From assembly GCA_030762175.1 (NCBI GenBank), contig CM060838.1, positions 16,599,501 through 16,663,500 on the forward strand: 64,000 bases of DNA, given 5' to 3'. Below the pieces are notes generated by a model. That model did not search any database. It worked only from the letters and a program-made list of their open reading frames with translations, and was not told the DNA's origin. The translations under genes and the position numbers were made by a program. This DNA is from Metallyticus violacea (Eukaryota > Arthropoda > Insecta > Mantodea > Metallyticidae). This document shows, piece by piece, positions 9,612-21,180 of this stretch (its first letter is position 1; every line of letters starts with the position of its first letter).

Positions 9612-12545
9612 CTTGTGTCCTTTGTGGAGCGGAATGTATTTCTTAACTATTTTGTCGGTATGGAGAATCTATCAACGAGGCTTTTGATATAACAACGGCA
9701 TAAATTCATTCGATACAATTTTGAAGTATTGGTTGATTTTGTACCAAGATTTTCACAATATATTTATTTTATTCAACACGATGAACCTTTCCAAAAGAGG
9801 TTCTTAGCGTTCCCTGAGCCATAAACACAATTCTCCATATCGCCATTACCTTATTCTGAGCCAGTAAAGCGATTTTTCTTATTTTATCCAATTTTGAGCA
9901 TCCTGTTTCTTATCTATAAACTTACTTTCAACTGCGTGGGTTCTGCATGCATCCCTCTGTTTCACTGTCCCAATACCCGAATCCTGCCTATAACTTAGTA
10001 TAACAACTCTATTACAAATAATGTATAAACAGACTTACATGATGTCTAATTTTGTCCATCCATAAAACCCCTACAAGATGCAATCAATTTGGCATGCTTG
10101 CCATGAACGTAAATGAGTGTACAGCTTAAAAAACGAACGGCAATTAATGGACATTGTGTATAAGCCGCCCATTTATGCAGTGAATTTAGCTGTCATCGAG
10201 CAGCCAAATTGATTTGTGTACCGCCTCAAATAAACTTCATTTATAAACGATTACACTGCAGCTCAATTCCATTTTATAAGTTTTGTACCACTCTGTGCTC
10301 AACTGCAAAAAATAAACTAAAAGCCCTAAAGTAAGTTAGCTATTTTTAGGTTAACTTTTACGAAGAAGTGGCTACTGTTAGATTCATAAAATGACAAATG
10401 TTTGGATAATTGGATTAGCACGGCAAGGAAAGATAGCTGGAGTTGACACAGCTCTAAAACAGCGAAAAGTTAGAAGAAGCGACTGCCTTGAGAAAAGTAG
10501 GAAGGAAACAGAAACCAGACCTGCAACCTTGTACTCCTCATTCTCTAGTATTGATAATGAGGCGATGAAACGAAATAGTCATGAGTTATAAGGTTTAAGG
10601 TACAAATGTAGCATCCGTTTCAGCAAGAGGTAAAGAAGATGCATTTTAAACATTAGAGACGATTGTCCTATATTAGGTAGCAACTTTGAATAACTGGAAG
10701 AGATAGAAATAGAAAAGAAACCATTTGATCAATTAAATATGAATGCAATAGCATGTAATTAAAATGCCACGACATTAAATTGAAGGTGGAGAAGCACAGG
10801 ACGAGCTCTTGACGTGTAGACAGACAGCTCTCTGATATTTGAGTGAAACAGCATGTCTGTATTCAATTCCTGGGGCTTATTCTCCACAATGGCGCAATGA
10901 GAATGGCGTATTATGTGCGACAGATATCCTGCTTAAAGCGACATTCACTCTCAGACAAGACAACAAAACCTTTTGTTTCAAGGGAACTTCTGCTTTCACT
11001 TCTACGTCGTTGCCTGAATACGTATGCTTCGAGAACTGCGGATGACCCATCAGGGAGAGAGCTGTGTTCTTATAGTCCATTGGATAATTACTCTGTCTTC
11101 TCCAAGGAAGAAAATGCATCTTAAAACAAAATATGTCTTCAATATTATAAAAATCGTTTTGAATTAATTGTAAATTAAAAATAAATTAAGTATATCACTT
11201 GTCATATGAACATACAGGGTTTAGAATATGTAGTGCATTAATGCATTATCTATTTTTATTACGTTAATTAAAAAATTTACTCTCATAAATATCATAATTA
11301 TACTACTTATACAAATAGTATAATATGGATGCAGAAAATTAAGCAGAAACAGCTTTCGCAGGAGCTGGAAAATACGTGTCTGTTCCAAAAGACTAGGAAT
11401 ACTGTACTATTGTAAATAATTTGTATATTATTTTTATTTACAGAAATTTTCGATCGTGTAAACGAGCAACATAGTACTATGTTTAACATTTTTTTAGTAA
11501 TTAATTCAACTCATTTGCTAAGTGACTGCGAAGCATATTATATTTACTCTCACATTCCTCAAGGAACAGTCTCCAGTCTTAAGAGTAACTTCTAATTTAG
11601 TATCTTATATTGCTACAGTTTCTGTATCAAGAGTAAACTCAGAGTTCCTTTTAGTGGGAGTATTGTTCATTGAAACCTGCTTTCCCACGTTATACAGTAC
11701 ATTCACTTAAACACTATTCCGCACGCGCGATATTTTAATTCGCGGCGGCTGGGCGCCAGAGAAAATACTTAAACTTCGCTTCTAAAATTGTGTATAAAAT
11801 CTTACCTCATAGAAGATGCTGGAAATGCTATCAAATCAACATCATATCAGGTGTCAGCACTCTTGCGTACAAATGAAACTTGAGCTTTGAGTAAGAAAAG
11901 GAAGCGAGTAAATTTATTAACAGCGTTAATAGTACTCATCCAAAATATCCATCCTTGGGTACTCTTAGGAACATAGATGAAAGATTACATCAGTATGTTT
12001 TTTAACCTCATTATTTGTACGAAGCAAGAATGTATTGAAATAGCCTAAAGCTTACATATTATATCATGTATGTACATCCAATTACTCTCGTCTTGTTTTT
12101 CAAGCGCAGACTCATTTTCTTGCTTCAAGAGTAAATCTTTCAAAAGAACAAGCATTATCGTTAAATCCTCATTGTTAAGAAAAAAAAACATGTTATTGGA
12201 TATTTCGAAAACATTAAAAAACATTCCTCTAATGCTGTGTCATTCAAAAGTAGAATACTTGAAGAGAGGTTTTTCCTTGCTTAGTTTACTAAAAATTCAT
12301 ACACTTTAGAGGCTAACCAATAGATATGTTTATATTTTTCTATCTGTATAAGATATATATATATATATATATATATATCACTTGTTTTCTTGCCAAAGAA
12401 GGTTCGAAATATTGCGATAGTAAGTCTGTTACTTTCCAAATATTTTATCATTTTTCTTCTTATCTAGATATTGTTATTTTAGTTATATTTCATTTTGTTA
12501 TATTATTTTTAATTTATATATTATATGTAAAAGGCTGAGCTTACC
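9612..12545. other. AT-rich stretch with unassigned open frames
   Basis: No repeat family recognised. Around 10839-11124 two overlapping plus-strand frames (68 and 93 codons) and an opposing 80-codon frame coincide in a GC-balanced block. Overlap of three frames in one block is more typical of chance or an old duplicated sequence than of a gene. None has a motif that I know. A (TA)n run lies at 12353-12378. Confidence 0.35.
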
Positions 12546-12703
12546 TGTGTCAGATGTTCCTGCATCTTTCCTTCTCCCACTCTATGAGACACCACAAAGC
12601 ATGATCCACCTATTTGGTCGTCCGTTGCAATGTCTGTCATCACGTACAATTTTTCGGCAATGCCACCTTTGTTGCTCAATGTGTTCCCTTCTATATTCTG
12701 ATA
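12546..12703 (-). other. Open frame ending at a consensus splice donor (possible exon)
   Basis: On the minus strand a frame stays open for about 52 codons from 12703 to 12546 (including NKGGIAEKLYVMTDIATDD and FVVSHRVGEGKM). It ends exactly at CAG|GTAAGC, a full-consensus 5' splice donor. Possible acceptors (…tag) lie near 12724 and 12690, but an exon starting at 12723 would carry a stop in each frame. The peptide matches no family that I recognise. It could be a real short exon, an exon remnant in a pseudogene, or chance. Confidence 0.3.
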
Positions 12704-13825
12704 CTACTTTGCAACACAACGCAAGTCTATAAGTAAAACAAACAGTAAAATTACGTTCTAGTTTTTAAAACAAATAAAATGAGAAGAACTACGCAGACTA
12801 AATGAGAACTCATATAAAACACCTGTCACATACACCAAGCTTCACGTAAGAGACAGAGGATTGACAGAACACTATGGGGATGACAACTTGTTTCTTATTT
12901 ACGATAGCTGGGGATGAAACCCAAGAAACATATGCTGATTCAAGGAGCTACATTGCGTTCTTTGAAGAAAGAAACGACCATAAGTATTATCTCAAGATGG
13001 CCGATATGTGTTTCTTTTATTTTCCACAGTTGCTTAAGGGAGACGATTTTAATGAAAATATAGGACTTTACAATCCTTTTTAAGAATAAAATGCACAAAT
13101 AGAAATGTTTTCTATATAAGAGTCTTTTGGCCCATAAATTAAATACAAATATAATGCCTTTTAGAGCTCGCAAGCAAAACGTCAGCGGAAGACCAGTCAA
13201 AGACCGAGTAGAAGGTACAATTGTCTAATTAATTCATCAGCAGAGTAGAAAGGATATTTTCTTGCGCATGTGAAAATATTTTTTTACATAACAGTCGATG
13301 CTATGCGTAAAGTTGATCTGATTGCCAAAGAGTTTATCTGTGTCTATGTCACGAATGATCAAATGACGCGTACTGGGTTCAAAAACACCTTAGGTAGTTC
13401 CTTCAGTTATGTTGAAGCTCAAAATTATAAGGTAAAATGAAATGTTTGCACCCAATGCTGACTACATTTCGTTATATTTCGCATTGTGTGGCGCATTGCG
13501 GTTTCTAAACCGGGAATTAACTTTGTTGCAGAAGAAGATTTATAAACTACTTTTTAGACTAACTTAGTATTGTCGCATGTATCTATTACACAGCAAGCAA
13601 CGAAACAATCTTACGTAAGTGTCGAGGTCGTAAAAAACGGCGAAGATTGAAAAATAGCAGATATAGGAAAGACTGATCGATAAAAATAAATATAACACTT
13701 ATGAACGAACATATTTCAAAGTCAGTTGTGTTAAAATATGGGGCACTGACTGTTTGTTGTTCTATGCACAAGATCGACAAGCGCTGTGAGACGTTTCGGC
13801 GCCTGCAGTTGATGGAAAGCTCTTC

Positions 13826-13854
<29 letters not shown>
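13826..13854. repeat. Poly(A) run, 29 nt
   Basis: 29 consecutive A residues, seen directly. The 130 bases before it are comparatively GC-balanced but give no recognisable product. It may be the tail of an unidentified retroposed fragment. Apparent poly-K and poly-F frames across it are artefacts. Confidence 0.9.
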
Positions 13855-13856
<2 letters not shown>

Positions 13857-14706
13857 GGAAAAATACAAGAGGTAAATATATCAATCAACTAGGTTTGGAT
13901 AGTTATTGGATTCACCGATCTCAGACCTCTTGATTGAAAGGAAAATAATCTTGACTTTCGATTTTCCATTGCTGGCATATACTACGCCTCCCTTGTTGAA
14001 AATAGTGGCTGCCAGAAAACAGAAATAAGATAATAAATGATGGCGGAAGGTGTTTCAAAACTTTGAGAAAAAGTTGGCAGCATTTTGTATGGAATAAGAT
14101 ACAAGAACAGTTAAACAAATGAAGTAACAAAGCAATACCTCAAAATAACAATGTTAAAGCCATTCTTTACCAGTTCAAGGACGTATATCATTACAATAAT
14201 CGTATTTGTGAAGGCATCTTTCTGCCAAATTCTTTGTCAACTTCTCAAAACTTGATAATCAAAGACGATAAATCCATATTGTCGAATGTTTCATTCTTGC
14301 TACTTCATTTATTTTGTTAAAAAGTTTATTTTCGAGTTAAATGACCGCACATATTCTTATAAAGCAGAATTTTTATTTTCAGTTTGCTGGCATTTTGGTT
14401 TTTTGTTTTCCACGATATGAGCTAATCGTTTTACGGTGCGGAGGTATGGAAGGAATTGCTTTGTCGGGTAGCATATAAACATAACCTTTGTTTATATAAG
14501 AGAGTTAGTTTGTTTCCTCCTGTATAAAGGAAAGCTAAGGCAATTATATCGGAAGTAAACGAGGTCATATTGTCGAACTAGTCGTAATGATCACTGATCA
14601 CTGCAAGCAGAGGTGAGACTGCATTCATTATTGAATTCAGAGGTTTCAGGAAAACCGAAAAACGAAATAAGTCTGGAGATATCCCAAAAAATATTACAAT
14701 AAATGA
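13855..14706. other. Intergenic stretch, no gene seen
   Basis: AT-rich sequence. A 69-codon minus frame at 14130-13921 has no known motif. Nothing else is supported. Confidence 0.4.
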
Positions 14707-14982
14707 CCGCCACGGGTGGCCGAGGTTGTTAAGACGCGGACTTGTGAACGGGAGGTCTGGGGTTCGAATCCCAACAGGAACGTCCTCCCTGACTGAGATT
14801 TTTTCCAGGATTTTCCCAGTCCTCAATAGCAAATACCGGGGAGGTACCATAATCTTAAGCCTGGAACGCCTCCTTCCTTATAAAAAAAAATCCTTTCCCA
14901 AATTACCATTTCATGTATCATCAGTGTCCACCGCTTGTGGTGCCTCAGTAGTAAAAACGGACGTTAAACACTGTTTAAAAAA
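14707..14982 (+). mobile_element. SINE-A copy 2
   Basis: Full-length plus-strand copy. The A-box region is TGGCCGAGGTTGTTAAGACG, the B box is GGTTCGAATCC, and the family body and tail follow (CCTCAGTAGTAAAAACGG, then 'cgttaaacactgtt'). The variant 'cgaatcccaacaggaac' replaces the usual 'cccgccaggacc'. A frame at 14726-15007 is just the SINE translated (GRSGVRIP comes from the B box). The flanks are only weakly similar, so I do not call a target duplication. Confidence 0.9.
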
Positions 14983-15593
14983 GTACAGTAAAGTGGGTGT
15001 ACTATAGTTAAAAATCCAGGATTTGTCTTTTATAAGACATATGGATCTCCAGTATTAACAGCGAGATATTCACACCTGTCGAACTCCACAGCAGAACATC
15101 AGCTCAAAAGGAGAATCTGGCAGCCGGTACAGGTAGTCCTTAACAGAGTTTCATTCCAGTTTTACTCCTGTTTCAAGTTAAATCCGAGTAGTGACAGAGA
15201 CAGATGAGAAAGCGTTTGATGGTTTGGTGCATAGTCGACAACTGCTACAGGAACGTATTGAACAGAGCAAGAAGTGCTGAAGAGGCTGGTGTCGGTACCG
15301 ATGTTGATCAATGTGTTCATGTATCTTAAAGAATGAATTAGGGCACTTTATGTAGCCAAGCGCTAAGATGCTTAAATAATGATAGTTGTCACCTATATCC
15401 ATCATAGCAGCAACGTGCACACTCCCAGCAACATACTATACTTTCAGCAAAACAACTTTCTTAATTTGTCCTACCCAACCACCTGACATGCTCAACCAAC
15501 AAGCATTTTTATTTTCTGATAATGGTTAGGCTATGTGAAGCTGGCCGTTTTTAAAAGTTTCCCTTTTCCGCAATTTACTTCTGTTGTTCTTCA
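14983..15593. other. Intergenic stretch, no gene seen
   Basis: Short frames only. The 80-codon minus frame at 15420-15178 shows no motif. Confidence 0.4.
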
Positions 15594-15838
15594 GTGTTTA
15601 AGCATATGATAATATTATTTTCATTTCTCCTATCTAGGGAATATCAGATAAAATACATCCTAAGAACAGAAGAATTATACCACCATCTTGAAATCTTAGT
15701 TCACAAAATAAGCAAAACAGCCTGGGAGGAAAGAGTTGAACTGGAGCAGATACAAGTGCCAGTACAAGAAGAAGAAACAGTGAGAAGATCAGAAAGGTTA
15801 CGCACCATTAATTTAACAAAAATGCCGAAAATCAACTA
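15594..15838 (+). CDS. Unidentified small ORF, possible terminal exon or retroelement C-terminus
   Basis: An 81-codon frame, MFKHMI…KMPKIN. Residues after about 15 are strongly charged (KTAWEERVELEQIQ, then VRRSERLR). A pyrimidine-rich tract ending in 'ctatctag' at about 15637 would make a good splice acceptor, so the frame could really begin there as a last exon. The 'RRSERLR' motif is common near the end of LTR-retrotransposon polyproteins. A polypurine-rich stretch directly follows, which fits that reading. No reverse transcriptase or integrase core is present. I cannot decide between these. Confidence 0.3.
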
Positions 15839-16205
15839 ACCTAGACATGACAATCAAGAAACAGAACAAATTACAGAAGTAGGAGGAGGTGTGAAAGGAG
15901 AGGTAGATCAAGATGAGGATTAATGGAATGTTCAACAATACAACCTGAAGGCCGGAGAAGGACAGATGGGGACGAGTGGAAGAAAATGGAGATTAAAACG
16001 AGCTAGACAACACAGAGGAGGAGGAAAACCGCAGCCACCAAGGGAGGAGTTCGAGGAGAAGAAGGGTGGTGAAGGGAGAGAGAAGCCAGCGTAGGAGAAT
16101 TCACAGAGAAGAAGGATGACGATAACTCAGAAGAAGAGGCAACTGCAGCTACCAAAGGAGGAGATTGAGAAAAAGAGAGTGCGGTGAAGGGAAAGAGGAG
16201 CAGGG
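15839..16205 (+). repeat. Purine-rich tract with an imperfect ~114-bp direct repeat
   Basis: The plus strand is overwhelmingly A and G. Two related blocks stand about 114 bp apart: 16029-16085 (contains 'cgcagccaccaagggaggag') and 16143-16200 ('tgcagctaccaaaggaggag'), each followed by 'ggtgaaggga' or 'ggtgaaggga'-like sequence. The remaining frames are broken by stops. Two AATAAA-like signals follow at about 16750-16765, so a transcript could end there. Confidence 0.55.
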
Positions 16206-18242
16206 AAGAAAGATAATATACTAATTATTTTCTTATAGCTACATAGTTTCAAAATATCACACATAATACTCTAGTGAAGTGCTGAGAGCAAAATACATAA
16301 GTTAATGCTTAAAGCTAAGTGAACAATATTAAGCTTCATAAGATTTTATTAATAAAAATTATTTGCGATACAGAAGAAAGAAATTTGAGGTAAATTATAA
16401 TTGTACAGGATACCAGTATACAATTTCGCCGGAAACCGGTGGAGCAGTTTTTGTTTTAATTTAGTAAGTAAATAATGGTGTTGATTTGTAATTTTGTCTT
16501 AACGACTGGTTACCAGTTTTAGGTCAGTGCTGGCTTCCAGCATGTACGGGGATTTATAATTCAGTTTAGTTTATGTGTATGTTTTATTGTATATGTTAAC
16601 GTAAATATTCTTATAGTATCTTTTCTTTTGTTCCCCCTCTAATCTATATTTTATTATAATTATTATTTTTCATCCCAGTTTAGTTGGTTGTTAGATTTAG
16701 ATAAATCTGGACTATAATAATGTAACAAATGTAAACATGCAATTTTTCAAATAAACAATAAAAGTTCTGGAATTTATGTAGGTGTAGGAAACAAGGTACC
16801 GGGATGTAATATTACATTTTTTATTTTATTTTATTATCTAGGGGAATCTATAAACGTTTGAAACTAAGCAAATCATATATCCTACATTTCAATCAATTTC
16901 TTGAATTCAAAATTCAAAATTTTATTTATGAAAGAGCTTTAAAAACAAATTTGTAAATTTCGTGAATAAGGCAGGGCCTCTCCTTAGATATAAAAACAAT
17001 CCATACAGTTAGATGAAGTGGGAAACCAGGCAATAGATCTTCCCTAGCGTAATGAGGGTGGTGAGGTATCAATCATACCTGGCTAAAGTGGATATAACCA
17101 GCAAACGGCATTCACGGTCTCGATGCTGTGTTCCAGAGAACAAATAGTACTAGGCACTGCTAATTGTTCTTTTCGAAAAATAATTAAAATACTTATGTAA
17201 GAAACGTGTAGTGGGAATAGTTTATAACAAAGTGACAGTAAAGTATATGGAGGAATTTCATTATTAACTGGCTTATTTTTTAATTTCTAGAAGCTGTCTA
17301 ACTACTGTTTATATTTAATATGGCATAGGAATTCGTTTTAGTGAAAATGACAGAGCTTAAAAATAATAAGCATTTGAAATATTCTTCTTTCATTCGTATG
17401 CATAGCAGCATTATTAGGGAGTTAAAACAGATCTATTTCACTGGAATTCTCCGCACGGTGCTCAGTTTATACACTTTACAACGTTCCTTTCTCGCCATTC
17501 CAGTCATGTAAGGAATGCATCTACCGTTTAACACCATACCGATGTGCTTCATGCAACAAGATTCCCTTAAGGGAGTCTTAGATGTTCCAGAAATAGGATA
17601 ACTAACATTAGGAAGAGGAGCAGAGAGGGAATAACAGAAGAATGAAGAGTTCAAAGGAGAAGCACATAAATAAAGACAGGTTAATAAATAGGAATAATTA
17701 AAAATTGAACAGACAGAAGGATGACTGAAAAAAGCGGGAATTTAAAGAGAAAAATGTAAAGCAGAAAAAAGAGAAAGAAATTGAGTAGACAAGTGCACAG
17801 AGGAAGAAAGTGCAACATAAAAAATTAGGGTACAAAAAACGCAAAAAATTGTTAAAAGGAAGAAACAATAATGTAAAAAATTATGACGTAATAAACTCAT
17901 AACATAAAAACGTTTCTGAAAGAAAAAAGGTACGCTTTGCTTTAACATTTGTTGCAAACCCAGAAAAAAGTAATTTACCTGAGTTATAACTTCTACAGTT
18001 GCCTAGAATGATACTAACTTTTAGATTAATGTACCCTTATCACAAAATATGGTGATTATGCCTTAACCGAAGCAAAAAACATCAGGTTAGAAAACATTTA
18101 GCTTCATCATTTACATTTTTAATGTAAAATACTTAGAAAAGTATTAAAGTAAATAATACATGCGGACCAGTCAAAAACTGAATTGTTTCACGGGTAGAGG
18201 AAGGAGTGTGCTCTAGCGGTGAATGCGCCGATTCTCTTCCTC
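16206..18242. other. AT-rich stretch, no gene seen
   Basis: Includes possible polyadenylation signals near 16750 and a 73-codon minus frame (17654-17433) without motifs. Nothing else is supported. Confidence 0.4.
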
Positions 18243-18245
18243 TTC

Positions 18246-18525
18246 TGTCGGTCCTGGTGGTGTAGTGGTAACCATACTTGCCTTCTAAGCCCAAGGTCGC
18301 GGGTTCGAACCCGGCCAGGATCGATGGATTTTTTCGGGAGTATGGCTTCCTTCGGAAGGGAAGAAAAACCGTGGGTCCCGTGTCGTACATTTACGGCATG
18401 ATAAAGAACTTCAAGCCGCAAAGAAGAGGCCTCTGAGCAAAATTTGTCGGCCGTTTCACGCCCTGAATTGAATGGGACACTGATGACCTGAGATGTTAAA
18501 GAGCGTCCTTAAATAAAACAAATCA
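18246..18525 (+). mobile_element. SINE-B copy 2 (reference copy)
   Basis: The most complete SINE-B. The head is GTCCTGGTGGTGTAGTGGTA, then a perfect palindromic B box GGGTTCGAACCC, then CCGGCCAGGATCG, which can pair with the 5' end as an acceptor-like stem. The body has the fold-back CCTTCGGAAGGGAAG and 'gtcgtacatttacggca'. The tail has 'aatttgtcggccgtttcacg', 'gggacactgatgacctgag' and 'gttaaagagcgtcc', ending in A-rich sequence. The flanks carry similar pyrimidine-rich words ('cttcctcttct' before, 'ctccctcttct' after), a probable decayed target duplication. SINEs of this kind use a pol III promoter and borrow LINE reverse transcriptase. Confidence 0.92.
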
Positions 18526-18530
18526 AAAAA

Positions 18531-19886
18531 AAATCTCCCTCTTCTACTTGAGAGCAGTCACAGCAGCATACTTGTAGAAGAAGCTAAATGCATTGCTGAC
18601 AATTGTTATAAAATAGGAACTGATTAGATACATGATTGAGCAAAGATTTCGTATTACTGATATCGGTTATTTCTTATAACAAGTCTATGCGTAAGACGTT
18701 TTTCGTAGTCCGCACTGACAACAACGTCTTATCTCGGCGATTTATTTAAAACCGAACAAGAAACAGTTCCAACCTTAAAATGTTTTTACAAAGCAAGGGT
18801 TTTATGTTTAAGTTTAGGGTATCTCTTCAACATTTGCCTTTGATGATAACAGGAAAATGAAAAAATCTTTTAAGAAGAACGGTTCAGCTGTTAGCCACCT
18901 GTATCAGTCTTCATGCTTGTTAATATTACTATAATTTATTAGTTACTATCTCGCTTTTTGCTATAATAACTGGAAAAGTTTTATAATTGCTTCTCCATTT
19001 TAAGATATAAAGGTATAGACACAGCTCAAAAGAGTTTTCCCAGATCGCCAGAAAATGACACGTTACTAAACCAAAATAAAAGTAAAGAAATAGATTACAT
19101 ATAAAAATACAGAGGAAGAAATCAGAGAATACGAAATAAAATTAAATGGACATATAGAAAGATTGTCATTGATTGACAGACTACAAAAGCAAGGATATGT
19201 CTATCAATTTGCTGGGTTGATGAACAAGATGGAAAGATGTAATTCTTAGTTTCAGAACGGGGTCTAATGCTATTCATTTCTAAGACCTCTAACAGTTGCA
19301 AATAATCAAGTTTATATAAAGCAGCACTTATCCGCTCTTATTTGCAATTCGATGGAATGCAATTGCAGGCAAGCATGCATGCATTCAGCACTTTATACAG
19401 ACCGGCCGGAGCAAATGGAAATTTGTGCTGTTAGAAGTTTTGTCCAATTAGCTGCAAGGAAAGTGTTTGCTTAACGAGATGTAAGGAGCCCTGCTATATC
19501 TTCAGCAGCCACTTCGACAAAGGACGCCCGCATCCAACAGATTGCCTTAATCAACGCATTTAATTACCAGGGAAAGTCAATAAAGGCTTTGCTCCCAACC
19601 TCTCTTAGAAAATAGAAACCTTCTGCCACATAGTCACGTAGCCTTTGGTAATTCGCAACGAAATTTCTAACATGCCTTCTGCCTTTGAAGAAGAAGGTAC
19701 ACCGGCTACACCTTAAGAAGAATAATCATTTACCTTCTTTATTGAATATTTAAGTTGTTTCTCTAATGCTTTATTTTGCTTCTTCATTGCTTCAATCATT
19801 ATCAGCAATTCCTTGGTTGATATTGAGCGATTTACATTGAAAGCTTTCCTGGTTCTTATCTACCCCAGAATCAACTTGGACAGGAA
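18531..19886. other. Intergenic stretch, no gene seen
   Basis: AT-rich with a few GC-balanced patches near 19390-19560. No motif-bearing frame or known repeat was recognised. Confidence 0.4.
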
Positions 19887-20549
19887 CGAGGGTAGGTCCA
19901 TAAGTATCCGGCCTAATCATTTTCTAGGTACGATAAAGACAAAAACTATATTTCACTTTTCAATATTATTACCTTTTATTGCAATACACTTCTCACATCT
20001 TTGAATTAACACTTCAATTCCCCCCCCCCCAAATAGTCAGAAGTCTTGTTTGCAAAATGGGCATAAACAGCATATATCACTTCGTCACACTTAAATTTCC
20101 TTTCTTGAAGGCCCTTCTTGAGTTTTGAGAAGAGGAAATAGTCACTAGGAGATAGATCTGGGCTGTAAGGTGGATGGTGATCTCCTTGAAGTCACATTTC
20201 TCACAGATTCCTTTGCAACAAGAGCTGTGTGCACAGGCACGTTGTCGTGAAGAAAGTGCCACACCACCAGAGCTTTTCTCTCCTTTTCTCTTTCATGGAA
20301 GCACGTAGTCTATGGAGTAGGCCAGCATAGTACTCCCCATTTACTGTAGTGTTTCTCTCCTTGAAGTCAATGAAGAGTATTCCTTCACAGTGCCAAAAAA
20401 TTGTGGCCATGATCTTCTTGGTTGACTGAGTAACCTTGGCCTTAAGAAGCGGTGCTTAGCCAGGTTTACGCCTGCCAATCTATTCTCTTTTGGACAAGAG
20501 ATTATAGTACACGACCATAGTTTCATCTTCTGTAACAATGGTAGGCAGA

Positions 20550-20587
<38 letters not shown>

Positions 20588-21152
20588 GCCACGGCAGAAC
20601 TCCAAAAATGCCTGACAACAGATGACTCGACTCGTTTGCTGCTTTTGGACTGAGGAAAGAAGTCTAGGTACCCATCTTGCACTAACCTTATGCATGTTTA
20701 AATGTTCATGAATAATTCGAAGGACTGTTGTTTTAGAAAGGCCCAACCTGCTATTTTGTAACTTTGAGCCGCTGGTTTTTCATTATTTTTCCTCCCACAT
20801 AAGCCATATTTTCAGGAATGAGCACCTCCAAGGGCTGACCTGTACGCTCTTCGTCTTCAATGCTTTCTCGACCCATTCAAAAAAGTGTGGTTCATTCTTT
20901 TACGGTAGAACATGAGGGAAATGCTTCCGCATATACACCGTCCAATCGCTGTTTAATTTCATTTGGAGTAAGTCCTTCTTTTGTGAAGAACTTAATAACA
21001 GCTCGATTGAAACTCCATTTTGAACATGTCACAATCATCACATAGCCTTCTTCATGTAATTATATATGAACAACTAAACATAGCGGAGCGGAAGTTACAG
21101 CAGCAATTATTTACCCAACAGATAAGGATTTTGTGAAGGCGAGGCCGAGGTT
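19887..21152 (-). mobile_element. mariner-family transposon, copy 1 (defective)
   Basis: Minus-strand mariner. The 3' terminal repeat CGAGGGTAGGTCCATAAG starts at 19887. The 5' end near 21130-21152 keeps only the inner part ('ggcctcgcc'). Transposase pieces in order: SFNRAVIKFF and EEERTGQP-like N-terminus (20860-21040), MGLSKTTVLRIIHEH and KVSARWVPRLLS (20746-20620), TEDETMVVYY with the first catalytic Asp (about 20520), IMATIFWHCEGILFIDF (20410-20360), HDNVP with the second Asp (about 20245), and YSPDLSPSDY with the third Asp (about 20158). The catalytic residues survive but frameshifts separate them, and a (GA)16 run interrupts the region before the first Asp. It cannot make transposase. 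Confidence 0.92.
20553..20584. repeat. (TC)16 microsatellite inside the mariner frame
   Basis: 16 TC units. The sister mariner copy has only 'aatagagatg' at the matching place (50562-50571). The microsatellite therefore grew from a short GA-containing seed after the two copies separated. On the coding strand it adds Glu-Arg repeats. Confidence 0.95.
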
Positions 21153-21180
21153 CATAACAATAAATGCTCTTTGCTCAATA

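Noticed and set aside
10839..11124. A host gene in the cluster of three overlapping ORFs
   Set aside because: The ORFs overlap in different frames and strands, none has a recognisable motif, and no splice or polyadenylation context supports one over the others.
13586..13892. Two opposed ORFs across the poly(A) at 13.83 kb
   Set aside because: Both are held open only by the homopolymer (poly-K on plus, poly-F on minus) and have no motif.
14690..15000. Target-site duplication for SINE-A copy 2 ('acaataaatg' and 'acagtaaagtg')
   Set aside because: The similarity is weak and AT-rich and could be chance, so I did not use it to set boundaries.
14726..15007. Open frames with 'GRSGVRIP', 'RVRTRPG' or 'MASFGRE' peptides, here and at 18.2, 21.2, 22.96, 40.05 and 52.4 kb
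   Set aside because: These are translations of SINE B boxes and bodies. They recur at every SINE copy and do not show coding selection.
18246..18325. Functional tRNA genes at the SINE heads
   Set aside because: The tRNA-like A and B boxes are always followed by the same SINE body and tail, most copies are mutated or truncated, and the anticodon loop does not fit a normal cloverleaf. They are SINE promoters, not tRNA genes.
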